Shown piece after piece: positions 11,465 through 24,096 of a stretch of DNA of 64,000 bases. Position 1 is the first letter of the stretch. Each line of letters starts with the position of its first letter. The stretch spans positions 1,726,317 through 1,790,316 of the forward strand of contig JAJEKV010000107.1 of assembly GCA_021234155.1 (NCBI GenBank), read 5' to 3'. Origin of the DNA: Isoetes taiwanensis (lineage: Eukaryota > Streptophyta > Lycopodiopsida > Isoetales > Isoetaceae). Below the pieces are notes generated by a model. That model made no database searches. It saw nothing but the letters and a program-made list of their open reading frames with translations, and had not been told where the DNA came from. Made by a program: the position numbers and the translations under genes.

Positions 11465-12777
11465 AAGAATAAAGGAAAAATTTTAAAACTTGCCCCTCTA
11501 TTTTGAATATTTGTAAAAATGTCCTTCTATTTGCAAAAAACACCAAATTGGCCCCTAATTCAATTCCAAAGCAGTTGGGCATCCCCAATTTCTTCCTTGC
11601 CATGTCGAACAGATCTGTCTCCTTCCATCTACGGTGGCTTGAAACAAACTCCAGCCCACTTGATAAGAAATGGGCATAAGTTTTTGCATCACTCTTGTCC
11701 TGCTTGCTAGATATTCACATGAAAGGCTATGGCTTGGCCACAAAATAGAAGATTGTTGAGGATCATGTTCCCAAATTAGGGGTAGATTACATAAATTCTT
11801 CATCCAAAGATGGCAAAATCATGTGCCAGGAGGAGAAAATCGAGCATAACATTGCTGCCATACATCCCAGGCAATACTGGCTTTCCACGGGCTGTGATTT
11901 TTGGTATAGTTGTTCTGGTTGTGGGAAAATCCTCTCAGACTTATTCTTAGGAGAACAGAGCACCTAGAACATACCATACTGTTAGAAAATAGGCCTTTCT
12001 ATAGAAGAAAAGAAGGTTACGCAAACCAATGTGAATCGGAACTCCGTATATATCATCCGGGAAGTGGTTTTTTCTGGACAAAACAGAGTGGTTAATCCGG
12101 ACATCCGGTATCAGCCAGGGTGGTTAATCCGGACATCCGATATCAGCCAAGTGGTTAATCCGAACAAAAAGCGGTTAATCCGGACAAAAAACCAGGCGTA
12201 GAACTGTGCGACGGGGGCAGAAATTTTGATCAGATCGCTCTTCTTGCTCCATGGGCGATTTGATCCGCTTTAAAAAGCATGCCAATCGCTTTGTATGTCC
12301 CTTTTATGCTAGATTGATGAAGAGAGGAAGAGATTTGAGGCAAAATAGAGCAGAATCGATCAAAAAGGGGCAAAAACAGTTGGTTTTTGAGCTTGCAACT
12401 GCGTGGTTCTTCGTGGCTGATAATGATGTCCGGATTAACCACATCCCGGATGATATATATGGCCTTCCATGTGAATCGATATGCTCTAATTGTTATATGA
12501 ATTTGCATATGTGAACAAAAATCACAGGAATTAGGTTTCTGAATGACGAAACAGTTCCTGGGATGCCGAAATATAAAAACATGGAAGATATGTGATGCTG
12601 TCATTACTGATGGCAAATATGACCTGTGATGCTGCCATTGTTGATGGCAATTCTGTATCATTTTTAGTCGTAACCCATAATAATAATAAGGCAATTTGGC
12701 AATTCTTTCAAATATAAGGGAATTTTGACAAATATATTAAAATATGTGGGCATTTTTAAAATTCTCCCAAGAATATA
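11465..12777. mobile_element. Non-autonomous MULE-like element with TIRs and 9-bp TSD
   Basis: Left end GGAAAAATTTTAAAACTTG at 11474. The reverse complement of the right end (to about 12768) is GGGAGAATTTTAAAAATGC. Similarity continues about 60 bp inward, giving long terminal inverted repeats. The flanks are AAGAATAAA (11465-11473) and AAGAATATA (12769-12777), a 9-bp target duplication with one mismatch, the size typical of Mutator-like elements. No transposase is present. Inside is a second, nested inverted repeat (about 12047-12069 against 12437-12459) and a short tandem repeat of GGTTAATCCGGACATCCG at 12094-12190. Open frames inside show no domain. Confidence 0.72.
12094..12190 (+). repeat. 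GTGGTTAATCCGGACA tandem repeat
   Basis: Four successive copies of GTGGTTAATCCGGACA or close variants. The first two are in a ~34-bp unit that also contains TATCAGCCA. An inverted copy (TGTCCGGATTAACCAC) lies at about 12427-12442, so the block can pair with the far side of the nested inverted repeat inside the MULE-like element. Confidence 0.75.
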
Positions 12778-13840
12778 AACTATGATTTTGAGAGTCAAAA
12801 GATCCATACGTTGAACTTTTGACTCTTAATATGATAGCACGTAATAACTGTAGCCAGATCATATTCATCATAAATATTTGAATAGAAGAATATAGACCAT
12901 GACTGGCATATGAAAGAACCCCAAAAATTCATAATCAATCAACCATGAGAGGAGCAGAAAGGCCCTAGAACAAGACAACTTTCAATACAAATAGATTAAA
13001 CACCCAATATCATGCCTCATAACAAACTCTAAAGGCTCTATTGGATCCCTGAATGGGTTGCTCAGAAGAATAAGAAAAGAGGAAATACTTGTTCTGCAGA
13101 CAACCTATTCTGATAGCCTAGAACATGATCTTGACTGTAGGGACGCTCCAGCAGTGTCTACGGACAACAAAAGGAGAAAGACTATAGAACAGAATTTATT
13201 GAGGGAGTTAAGAATCCTGATTGCAACAAGTGTCAAAAGAATCCGTGGAAAGTTTCTATGTGTCTAGGGTATTGTGACGAAAGAAAAGCTATGTGCTTTT
13301 ATGTAGATTGCTTTATACAAATCGCCGTATTGCACATGAAATGGATTATCCTGGAAAGTTTGTCCCATAATCCTTTGGGATCACGAAATAACAAGGACGA
13401 TTGCCAGCTTGTCGTGGAGACGAGTAACACCTGCTATATTCCTGATCAAACTAAGTTGAGCTTTGCTTTGTCTTGACTACCTATTTACTTACCATATTCA
13501 CATACAAATGAAAGTCTATTCTGTCTACTTGAGCCCATAAGACTTCCTAGCCTGGTAATGAAACTGCCAAAAAGCATTCTTTCCTAAGGTTGTTGAGATC
13601 CAGATAGCAAAGATCTAAGGGGCTAGTTGGATAGTGAGCTCCAGCTGTGGAGGTCAGATATACTAATATTTGATTTTATTTGCAGAATTGTTTAGCGCCA
13701 AGGTTGCTGAATATAATTGTTAGAGGACTAGACTGCTGCATGGATCTAGCATTGTCTTAAAGGAGTTATAAATTACTTAAGAGCAATCTATAAATAAGTT
13801 ATCAGCAATATGGATGGGGGATCTCAAGTTGCTTCATATA
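12778..13840. other. No gene recognised
   Basis: AT-rich sequence. Open frames at 13058-13267 and 13258-13476 have no recognisable domain or splice framing. Nothing repetitive was noticed. Confidence 0.45.
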
Positions 13841-13879
13841 CTATAGGCTTATGAGTGACTTTACGCATGTGCATGTATA

Positions 13880-14095
13880 CCATAGTAGATTGGGAATTAC
13901 GATTGCAACGTAATAGGATTGAACATGGTATACTAGATGTGAATGCCTTTTGTAGATTAGTAATTGTGTCTGCAACACAATAGACTTGAACAATAATGCA
14001 TATGATATATACTTTTGAAGAGTAGCAATTGTGGTTGCAAGACAATAGACTTGACAAAAGTTGCATTTGTATTGCGAAACACAATCAAGTAGTAT
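13880..14095. repeat. Degenerate ~66-bp tandem repeat, about three units
   Basis: Three imperfect units, each built around (A/T)A(A/G)(C/T)AATTG-G---TGCAA-(A/G)-CAATAGACTTGA. They begin near 13888, 13958 and 14022. The units are well diverged, so this is an old minisatellite-like array. Confidence 0.6.
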
Positions 14096-14215
14096 CAAGG
14101 GGGTACGAAAGATAATAACGTACCGTGGAGCTACAAGGGATATATAGTACTGTGGAAGGACAAAGATATCCATAATTATTTCTGGATTTTACAGGATTAT
14201 GAAACTTTCAAGTTA

Positions 14216-14330
14216 TCGATGATTACGGATGATCTACCTTGAGAAGAGATGGATTGAAATGGAGTATAACGTGGATGATCACAGACGATCTATCTTGAGA
14301 AGGGATGGATTGAAATAGAGCAAGCACGGG
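14216..14330. repeat. Imperfect 60-65 bp tandem duplication
   Basis: The segment GGATGATCTACCTTGAGAAG...GATGGATTGAAAT is followed directly by GATGATCACAGACGATCTATCTTGAGAAGGGATGGATTGAAAT, giving two adjacent copies that differ at several positions. Confidence 0.65.
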
Positions 14331-14664
14331 GGAGTGATCCACATTGAATGGGCCAGAAAAATTTGGCTAATTCTATGTAAATAATATTCCTAGATGTTGC
14401 ATAGTATTAAAAGGCCAAGAGATATTATTATTCCAAGGGACAAATTTGTACAACCATTGAACTATTATAGTAGGGACCTTTATTCAGAAAAAGGGCATCG
14501 AATATACTGATGGAGTTGAGATAAAAGGTAAGGACTCAAAGAGAAATACAAAGGGCCATTGATTATTGATAGGTTAAGAGAGCACTAATATTTCTGTCCT
14601 CATCTTTCCACTGTAACCTGATCTTCCGAAGTTTTTCTGAATCTGCAAGCAAAACGAAGCCCAC

Positions 14665-15515
14665 GATCCCTCACGGCGTGGCTTCACCACATCAGATGCT
14701 TCATTGCTTGGGCACAACTCAGCCCTTGCATGGCATAACTCAGGACCATCACGGCGTGGCTTTGAGTCTGCAAAGCCTTCACAGCGTGGGATGTGTAAGG
14801 CCTTCTACAGCGTGTGTTAAAAGCTTCAAAGCCCACGATTCGACAAATTAAAAGCTTCAAAGCCCACGATTCGACAAATAGATAATTTTTGTTATCCACG
14901 GCCTTAGTGAATTCAATACTCAAAATATCCACCGGCCCCCATGGCATGGCACAATTCCAATTTCTTCCACGGCCCTTCATGGTGTGAATAACATCAGATC
15001 CCACAACCCATTAAGGCATGGCATAGTTCCATTGTGAGGTCTAAAAATTTCTCTATCCATGGTATCATAGCATGGCAATCTTCTTGAGTTCATGTCTGGC
15101 GTGACCAATCCATTCGACATCCGAGGTCCCACGGCATTCAAGTTTTAAGAAAATTTCCAAACCCATAGCCTTTGCTGGTGTGGCCCATATACCGCATTCC
15201 AACTTTTTATACCACATGCCTTTTGGAGTTACAACTTTCACTCGATTATGAGTCCATCACCCTTAAGTGGCATAACTACGATACCACAACTTTTTTCGCA
15301 ACAAGCTCACGACCCCATGGCGTGAGTCTAACAAAATTGTCACGGCCCCTCACGGCGTGACTTCCTGCACAGCTTTCAATCCTCTTTTAATGCAAGAAGC
15401 CTTTGGAGCATATTTTTGGCACGTTTTGGGGGACGCTTCATCCTTTGCCACATTCTTGGAGATCTTCTTTGTCCCCTTGTATCAATAAACCTCACACAGC
15501 CCTATGGCGTGTGTA
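14665..15515. repeat. Cluster of CACGGCGTG-like motifs
   Basis: At least twelve occurrences of CACGGCGTG or close variants (CACAGCGTG, CATGGCGTG, CATGGCATG, CTGGTGTGG) are scattered with irregular spacing, at about 14674, 14749, 14781, 14808, 14941, 14978, 15013, 15071, 15097, 15176, 15316, 15349 and 15502. A perfect tandem duplication of AAAGCTTCAAAGCCCACGATTCGACAAAT lies at about 14819-14878. No coding frame explains it. It may be a diverged regulatory or LTR-derived region of a retrotransposon. Confidence 0.6.
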
Positions 15516-16610
15516 GGCCCATTTTAGCATGAATGCTTTTGCTTCGATCTCTGAGGCGGTGATCCAGCCGAACTACCTTTTTTCTAATTTACTTAATAGT
15601 TTCGATTTGCTCTGCGTTGCTCTGTTTTGCAAAGGCAGGATCATGTAAAGAGCCAATGGGCCTCTCATGTTGAAAAGGACTGCATGTTGTGCCGTTGGAC
15701 ATCCTTTTTGTGGAATTTCCGTAGCTTTCCCGTTGAGCTCAAGCTTACATCAGAAAATTAAGAACAGTATCTACAAAGCAATTTCAGGAAGAAAACCACA
15801 GGATAGTAGTGCCCTTTGCAGGATAAAGGACAAATAGCACAGTAACTTATGGCAAAAAATGCCAATGAAGAACTCGGGGTTGAGAGAAACGAACTGCCCC
15901 AGAATGTGCCCTTTTGCTGAGTATGGACAGACATCAGAGATCTATAAGATTCAGCTTTGGTCCAACAACAATGTAGAACTTCCACTCGCCCTTGTTGCTA
16001 ACTATCCAGAAGTCTATAATCACAAATTACCGCAAAAGAATGACTAACATCTCATGGTTAATAGATTCAGAGCTCCAACTTTGATCAAAATGCTTGAAGA
16101 TGATTTGATTAAGGGTATCTAGTTGCAGCTACAATTGTGTTTTGAGAGGCAGATTCTGGACAAAGTTGGACCATAAAATCAGAATCCACAAACTGTATAG
16201 AGGCACATTAAGAAGACGAACATAAAAATTTCATGCCAAAATAACATCAGACATCTCATTTGTACTTAGTGTAGGTTTAAACAGACCATTTGTTCATTTG
16301 CATAGGTGCTTGCCATAAGTGCATAGGCAGCAAAGATATTCTCGATCTCTCAACAACACATCCTTCGAGATGGCATGCCTAAGAAAGTTATTTTTCAAAT
16401 TTTTAGCTCTAGCGATTGATATATAGTATATATATCAACACACTCCCTCACTCCCTCACTTGGGAAACTTTCTTAGAGAGCTTTTGAATAATGTTGAACA
16501 TGGCTAGAGATATATCTCTACATGATTAGAGACTCCACTACTTCATTGAGTGTACTAGATATGTATTTTCCTTGTCCCATAGCCCCTGCCCTAGAGGACG
16601 CTAATATATT

Positions 16611-16684
<74 letters not shown>

Positions 16685-17460
16685 TATATACAGTATACTT
16701 GTTGTCTCAAGGCCATTCCATCCAATTTTGATAGTGGTAATGCATATTGAATTGTCTCCGCCTTTGTCTAAGGGATGGCATGGCCTCGGGATTGGTGAAG
16801 TCATTATTTATGTTCTACCCTATATTTGTAAAATAAGACTTTTTGTTGCTTTTCATATGTTTGTTCTTTTTTTAATAGGGCCAGCAATAGATCATTTCAA
16901 ACTCAATTGTTTGGGCATCCAAAATTCTTATTGAGGTTAGATGGAGTGTTTATGTCTTGCAAGTCGCTTTCTCATTAAATTTATATTTGCATTGGGCAGC
17001 GTTTAGACCCGGCAATGCTAGAATGAAGTGTAAGTGGCCCCTTTAGTATTCTAAATCAGCTAAGTGGAGGAAATAGAATGTAAATCGTAAGAATGACGGT
17101 TTAGATGTGTTTGATATCTTTGAAAGGGATCTGCTTCATGGACTAATGTTTGTCCAAAAATGCTTTCAAAAGAGTCTCTTTTCCTTTTCTTGTTCGATGC
17201 TTCAGACATCCCATAGTAGAAAGTCCCTATCATATGACAGATTTTTGCTCGCTCACCGCAAGAAGTTCTTTGCATGCCAAGGGCACAATGTACCACTTTT
17301 CCAAATATTTAGGAATTTGCATGCAAGCATCAAATCAAGAACTTTTTGGTGCTGTGATGCCTTCAATTTTAAACCTGCTTAACCAGCATTTTTCTGTGGC
17401 CTCCATCTTGGTTTTGATTTAGGGCATTTTAATTGTTGTTGACTGATAGGTTGATTTCTT
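15516..17460. other. No gene recognised; TA microsatellite
   Basis: Contains (ATT)n followed by a (TA)n microsatellite at about 16606-16690 and a CTCCCTCA duplication near 16443. Short frames in the 17.06-17.4 kb part have no recognised domain. They may be intron sequence of whatever gene owns the exon-like ORF at 17467. Confidence 0.5.
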
Positions 17461-17466
17461 TTACAG

Positions 17467-17775
17467 GTGGAAGTCAATGAGAAGCTTCTGACAGCATTGG
17501 AACATATGCCTAATTCGAAACATAAGATTGTGTGCATGGTGGCACTTGGGAAGGACAAAGTTGGAGATATCAGCAGCAAGGCCATACAAGCATTCTGCAA
17601 GAATTTCAATAATCAGCAAAAAAATGCTTTTCCTAAAATGTCCAAACTAACTGGGCACGAACTACACAAACGCTTTGCATTGTTGTGCGTGAAGTTGAAG
17701 GTGGTTCAAATATCCAGAGAGGGTTGGAGGACACAAAAGTTTGATAGGACTACTGTCACATTCCAGCAGAATTAG
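17467..17775 (+). CDS. Unidentified exon-like ORF
   Basis: A pyrimidine-rich tract and CAG (TTTCTTTTACAG, ending 17466) precede a frame that stays open for about 102 codons to a stop at 17775. It reads VEVNEKLLTALEHMPNSKH at the start and SREGWRTQKFDRTTVTFQQN at the end. The composition (Lys-rich, no low complexity) is protein-like. I do not recognise the family. No partner exon was identified upstream, although the 3' flank looks like an AT-rich untranslated region. It may be the last exon of an unknown gene or a gene relic. Confidence 0.35.
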   Translation: MEVNEKLLTALEHMPNSKHKIVCMVALGKDKVGDISSKAIQAFCKNFNNQQKNAFPKMSKLTGHELHKRFALLCVKLKVVQISREGWRTQKFDRTTVTFQQN

Positions 17776-20700
17776 ATAGAATTAATGCTAATTATTGTAA
17801 TGAGTATGAGACATGAGCATTCTACTTCATGCGTGATTTTTTTATTTGTGAACCAATTCTGATTATTATTGTAATGAGAGATAAAACTTTATGCTTGATG
17901 TTCTTAAATTGTGAATCAATTGCCTCTAGAGTTTCTACTTTTCTAGGTTTGTAATAGCATCACCAGCCAAATCACATACGCTGAAACCACATCCAAAAAC
18001 CAATTCCGTCAAAATCATGCATTTTATTAGATAGATAGATAGATAGTAGTTTATTAAAGCTTGTATGCATATTTTTGAAATGAAAAGATGTAATGGTTTT
18101 TATTAAAACTAATGGAAATCCATTACTTTTCACAGGAAAGCTATGCATTGTTTAATATAATTACATATTTGGTCATAACAAAGCGTAATGGTTTATAGTA
18201 TGGACATTGGCAGGTCTTAGGCAATAATATATGCTAATTGGTTGGGTAAAGAGACACGAAGTAATGCATCACTTTGAAACATTTTTTTTCCTCAAAATGA
18301 CAATGGTTTTATTCATGTATCTATATATCTCAGATCATTGTTTTATGTATGGTTCATAACTATTTCTATGATCACACAAATATGCAAAAAGAGGCATAAG
18401 CCCTGGGTTGGTTAGTTGTAAATTCCATAAATGATTTCTTTTTTATACTAAATATAGATTGCATAACATAAGATATTGGTTTGCGTTTAAAGTCTCAAAG
18501 TCGTCATCTATTTTGATGAAAAATTTGTTTACTGTTTTGGTAATTAACTTGAACCATCTATTATATAGAAAGATAGATAGATAGATAGCAAGATAGAACA
18601 ACAATGGTTTCATTGAGCAACCACCGTACACTCCAAATTCCATAAAGTCAAAGCTATTATTGGTTTACAAATGAGATGTCTTAGCTTCTTCATTAAACTA
18701 AGATCAGTTCTTTACCTAAAATATAATTGAGTTGCCTCCAAAACAAAGTACTCTAAAGATGTGAAGTCACCACTAGATCATATTGTATAAAACATTGGTT
18801 TGCTTCTAGCACAAGATATGTTTAAAGGCACAAAACCACGTCTGTTTTGATGGACAGCTTGTTCACTATTCTGGTAATAAACTTGAACCATTTATCTAAC
18901 TTCCATAGACAATACAAAATACATGGTCCACACATACATTTGAGCTGGTATATAGATCTAAATCCAGATGAAGAAATTCACTCACCAGTAAATTCTGGCC
19001 GACTATAACTTGGAGGCTTGCTCGACACCATGAAAGCAAAGGCATTAACCAAAGATGTCTATCGTGGAAATGGACTCGAGAGTAAGCCGAGAATCAAATT
19101 TCTTCTCCGATGTGGTTCAAGAGATCCATCCAAAAGAAAGGATTAGCTCATAAAAACCGCATAAAGATTATAAAAAATAAATGCATATTCTAGCAAGGCA
19201 AAATGACTCAATGGAAATGGAAGACCACATACATGTCCTGACCTCTCTAGAGTGGTGAGTAATCATGCAGGACCTTATGCCAAGTCCCCTTTATGACTGA
19301 TGACATATAACAACAAATGCTGGATAGCCTTTCTAGCTTTCAGGGAAGTTTTCCATTTTTCAATACTAATAAACTTTTGATGTTACTTAAGTGAGATATA
19401 CAATAGGGTTTATCATTACCCTACATAAGCTATTAAGATATAAAAAAACATATTACATTCAGTTACATTACATCTCCTAAGTCATATATGAACAAAACTG
19501 AATTGCAAACCTTCAAGACAGAGCTATGTCCTTAAATAGCATTCCGCAAAAGAATTTTGTATTCCCTCGACATTCAACCGAATCGAAAGTGAAGATTAGT
19601 AAACATAAAACTATCAAGACAACATCAAGACTACAAATAGAAGCTTCTCCGGGTTGTAATATGGTTGGTTTATTATAATGGGTATTTTAGAACTTGGTAC
19701 AGCATCCATGCGCAATCTCTGACTTTATGAGAATCAAATTTATGTTACAGTTTATTCCTGTTTTAATGCACGTCTGAGACAAATGGCTGTGTCGATATAC
19801 TTTAAATGTTCATAGAGAAACACATTATGTGCATATTCGATTGCAATGCTTGAGATGGGATTCATATGGACAAGATGTCAACTATAAGTAAGAACACTGG
19901 TATAACTAGTGCAACAGATGTATCTTACCACAACACAGAAGGTATGGCCACCCTATTATTAGACACTAGCAATTTTGCAAGAGTCTTCACCACACAAGTT
20001 GCTTCTGTTTTCAGCTACCAGGTCTAGTTAGAGACTCTTTAACCACATGAGAAGCAGGGAACAGAGCAGAACAAGGAATCGAATGCCATGTTAGAACCTG
20101 GAAGCAAACTTTGCACCACCGATAGTCCAAATTTAAAACCAAAAGCAACACGGGAAAGATACCGACAAGACGAGCTGTAAAATCATTTTCTTTTACTTCT
20201 GCTTCTTCAGTTTCTTTTTGGGATCTTCTACGAGGCTTGTGAAGAGCGTAGCAGCACATGGAATATGGAAGCCGGTAGCGGCTGCCCAACAACACTGGCG
20301 ACCACCAGTTTACATGCAACAACAGGTTTGAAGCAGTTTCTGGGATATCCTAAGCATATTCCAGCATATACTTAGAATATGCCGAAAACCCATATGAGCA
20401 AGGGTTTGCCCCCCTAGGTGCAACCCAAAAACAATCGGTAAGGCAAAATCGAAAAAATTAGGTCAAGGCGTGATTTATACCAAGCAAGGCGTTTTCTCTT
20501 ACTAGTGTGGTAAAATAGGCTTAGAGCTTTCATCTTGGATCCATAAAAAGAAAAAAAAAAAACAACAACGGCTTCAAACCAAGAGATCTCAAGAAGTTGG
20601 AAATTGTGCTGCCCGCAATGCTTGAAGGCAATTCCTTTTCTTTCTTTTGTGCAGAGCATGGTACACCAAGGGCCAATCATCACGGGCTAAGTATAAAACT

Positions 20701-21908
20701 GATATGGAAGAACTTTTATGAGTGGAAAAGATGCATCAGGCTTTTAATCAAGGTATCCAAACTCTTCTCGTAGACTTGATCGCCATAAATAACCTGCATT
20801 CATAAAATCTGAAAGAATCTATACTAAAAAACATAAAGGATTATTAAGCTTATCTGAATGGACAGAAGCTGGCATTGCGATGAGAGATCTCCATAGCCAT
20901 GCGCATTAGGGTATTCGAGAGATGAATTATCTAATCCGCCTCTTCATTATTCATTAGCCGCAATCCGTTGTTTACGGATTTCAGCACTGGCAATTTGACA
21001 CAGGCAGAACCTACAGAGGCTGCAGAGCTTTGTATCACGATAAGGACTGGCCTCCAAACATTACAACATTTTTCCTTCAATGTCAAATTCAGAAATTGCA
21101 GATGTAGAAATGGAATGCAAAGCCATTGCGGAAATAACTTTGGAATGCTACAAATATGAGAGCAACAATGAATGACATTATAGTCAACAAAATGCTGGAA
21201 ATATGTGGGCAACTATGAATGTCAGAGTTTTCCAGTCAAGAAAAGCAATATACATACCTCTGACGAACAGAAAAGTACTCTCTATTTCTCTCTATTCCTC
21301 GTTGTCATCCCTCCGTGGTGCAGGCAGCCCCATTTCATTCAATCCCAAAACCACCGACCTTTCAATGCCACGTCACCATCAAACAATAGTCATTTTGTCA
21401 TAATATTATAAATGCTGGAATGATAACATTTTCAACAACGTCGAATCTAAGGAATGTGAATAATAGAATACTAAAATGCTCCAACAACCTCTCTGCTCAA
21501 ACCGTTCCTTTAAAGATTGCCAATAGCCTTTTAGAAATTCAAATCTCTGAGATTTAGATAACAAACCAGATGAACAATCAAACTAAAACCATATCTAACT
21601 CGCTTCAAAATTAGCGAGCAGAAAGCGAGCTCCCTCGCGACTAAATTCCTCCTCGAGCCACCCTCTCCCTTGAGATGATCATATATCACACTTCTAAATG
21701 GTAGTCATGGAGGGAAAATGGCAGGAAAACATATCATCCTGGAATACTATTCTGCCGCATCTTCATGACACATCATAAGGGATATGGCTGGCCTTCTCCA
21801 GATCTGATCAGTTCGATTCTTCAAACAATTCTTCCGATTGCTGCCACTCCGCTGCAAATTTTTCGCCATAATTCTGCCAGAATCAACGTTTCTAGCATCG
21901 TTTCCAGC
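17776..21908. other. No gene recognised; GATA microsatellites
   Basis: (GATA)n tracts lie at about 18030-18047 and 18568-18590. Minus-strand frames at 20011-20322, 20414-20683 and 20931-21212 are open for 90-100 codons but show no domain and no consistent splice structure. The region is AT-rich with no clear transposon signature until 21909. Confidence 0.45.
18030..18047. repeat. (GATA)n microsatellite
   Basis: Five TAGA units in a row. A second GATA tract of similar length lies near 18570-18590. Confidence 0.85.
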
Positions 21909-22234
21909 TAGTTGGCAGATCATGTGTTAGCCCCAATTTGCTAACGCGTGATACGTTATTAAAAAAAATAACGGGAAATCACTTATGTTATTTTTGCCAA
22001 AAAAAAACCGTAAGTATTTTTCCCTCAAAAAATTCTACCGTTCTTTCAAGATTCCGCTCCAAAATTCTCTCCTCCTATTGATTCTCCTCCCTTTTCAGGT
22101 TCCGCCCAGCCTCTCCTCCGGCTGATTCTGGTCGCTCCAACATCTCCAGGTAAGAAACACCATAGTTTTCACTTAGTTTACCAAGTCTTAGGAACACCAT
22201 AGTCGTTGGCTTGAAGGATAAAACTCCGCTTCAA

Positions 22235-22564
22235 TCATGGCAGCCACTTATTATAGAATGGCAGACTAGGACATGAAGGATAGAAATTAACAGCTGAGAC
22301 AAGAACAGGATTAGACAGAGTTTTATTTAGATAGTTAGAATCTAAATCCAAGCTCTCAGATATGCCTTCCAGGAGCTTCGATGTTAAACATGCAATCTCT
22401 TTGAAGTACTCCACTATTGTACAAATTTTGTAAAGAATAAAAAGATCGAAATTTTCGATCCATCTTCTCCTTTTGGCAGGGACATTATAAAAAATGCCCG
22501 GCAAGATAGATAACATAGCCATCCTTACAGAATGGTTGATACCATGATTTACAACTTGTTTCAC
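22235..22564 (-). pseudogene. 2-oxoglutarate/Fe(II) dioxygenase fragment in a transposon
   Basis: The minus-strand frame reads KQVVNHGIN near its start and PGIFYNVPAKRRR after it, as in the DIOX_N domain (VNHG followed by F-x-x-P-x-E/K-x-K/R). It ends YFKEIACLTSKLLEGISESL, DLDSNYLNKTL, then VNFYPSCPS, matching the N-x-Y-P-x-C-P block before the catalytic core. The His-x-Asp...His iron-binding core is missing, as is a middle section of the N-domain. It lies wholly inside copy 1 of the repeated DNA element, so it looks like a captured gene piece. It has no function as a dioxygenase. Confidence 0.6.
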
Positions 22565-23946
22565 ACATAATAAGACTCCTTCCTTGGCTCTATTTATAGC
22601 AGCTTAGAGATTCCTTCCTTAGCTCAATTCCAATGTAAGCTCAGAACATGTCTAGTAATAAAACCATTCTGTAATTTCTACAGTCCTAAAGGATCTTTGC
22701 ATGATCTTATCAACATAGATAAATCCATCAAAGTACCTCTGCTTTTAAATCAGAAGTAACTCACAGATAATATAATGTTGTTATGTATTTATATTTCATT
22801 ATTAGCCACATACATATTAGACATGTATATTAGACATGTATTTAGATAAGCTATGGACATTCAAGGACATAGACCGAATTTAGCGTGCAATACAGGTTTG
22901 GGCATTATTGTGAAGTTTTAGTAAGTTAGAGTAGGTGTTTGAGAATTCTGATCACATATTTGAATTTAGCGTATTCGAATTAGTAGAAAACAAGTTTCAA
23001 ATTATTGAAAATCGAATGTTTTTTTTGGAAAAAAAATAACTCGTTATCACCTCTGCTGATAACTCGTTATACGTTATTTTCGCGTTAGCCGTTAGCTAAC
23101 TACTAACTGCTAACTCCCAACTATTGGCAGATCACGCGTTAGCCCCAATTTGCTAACGCGTGATACATGATTAAAAGATCACGGAAAGACGCCCATATTT
23201 TTGCCAAAAAAAAAAGGCTCCATTTCCCCCAAAAAAAATCTCCCGCGGTCCCGCGCTTTTACGCTCAAGCATGCCTTCAATCCGGTGGATTGTGGTCGCT
23301 CCAGCTATTGAATCCGGCCGTTTCTGATCGGCCCAGCATCCTCAGGTTACAGACAAGTAAGAAATCTCTGAGATTACAGGGTTTTGTTTAGTTAGATTAG
23401 ATATTAGCATTCAGTTCAATCAGTTGCATAATGCAAAATCTATTATTCAAGAATGGATCCAGAGCAGGATAGGTAGGAATAATGTCATTAATGTATGTAA
23501 TCTGATTCACCATTCGGGCCAAGGGCTTCGAGTCACCATGGATCCGCCTTGGCTCACTTCCCCGGGACTTATTTCCAGCGCCTAGATCATGTGGATGGAG
23601 CCGAAAATGTTGTCTGAACCTGTTTGGCTGCTTAGAAAAGCATCTGCAATGCACCCAAAATGCAGACCGACCAATGTTAACTCTTATGTTAGATTAGATC
23701 CTGTTTCCGGCCTTAGTTATTATATCAATTGGTGGTGGAATGCATCCTAGAAGAGCAGGTAGTTTTGAAATTTAGAGTGGCGTCTTTGTGTGGTAATAAT
23801 TTTCTTTCCCTTCTTTCCTTTGCTTATAATTTTCCTTTGGATGATCGTGATATGCTTCTCTCTCGCACTTCTTACTCTTTTTAGAGAGTCCTCTTGATTT
23901 TTCCACATATCTTGATAGGGATGGGGTCTTCAAAGAGACAACAGAA

Positions 23947-24096
23947 TCTACCTCGGATCTTATAGTATTCTGGAGTGAAAGTAAAGTGCTTTTTCGATCC
24001 AATTTTGGCCAAATGGCACAGAACCTACCTTGGATCTTATAGTATTCTGGATGTGAAAGGAAAGCACTCTTTTGATTATATTTTGGCCAAAATATT
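23947..24096. repeat. ~78-bp imperfect tandem duplication
   Basis: ACAGAATCTACCTCGGATCT...TTTTGGCCAAAT is followed directly by a second version beginning ACAGAACCTACCTTGGATCT. A related TCTTTCCCTTCTTT...CCTTTGC segment occurs both at about 23800 and at 24270. All lie inside copy 2 of the element. Confidence 0.7.

Noticed and set aside
16522-16804. ORFs across 16.6 kb on both strands
   Set aside because: They read through the (TA)n/(ATT)n microsatellite as Ile-Tyr repeats and have no other content.
23397-23654. Minus-strand ORF at 23.4-23.65 kb as the missing dioxygenase core
   Set aside because: No His-x-Asp or distal His/Arg-x-Ser pattern of dioxygenases appears in any frame.
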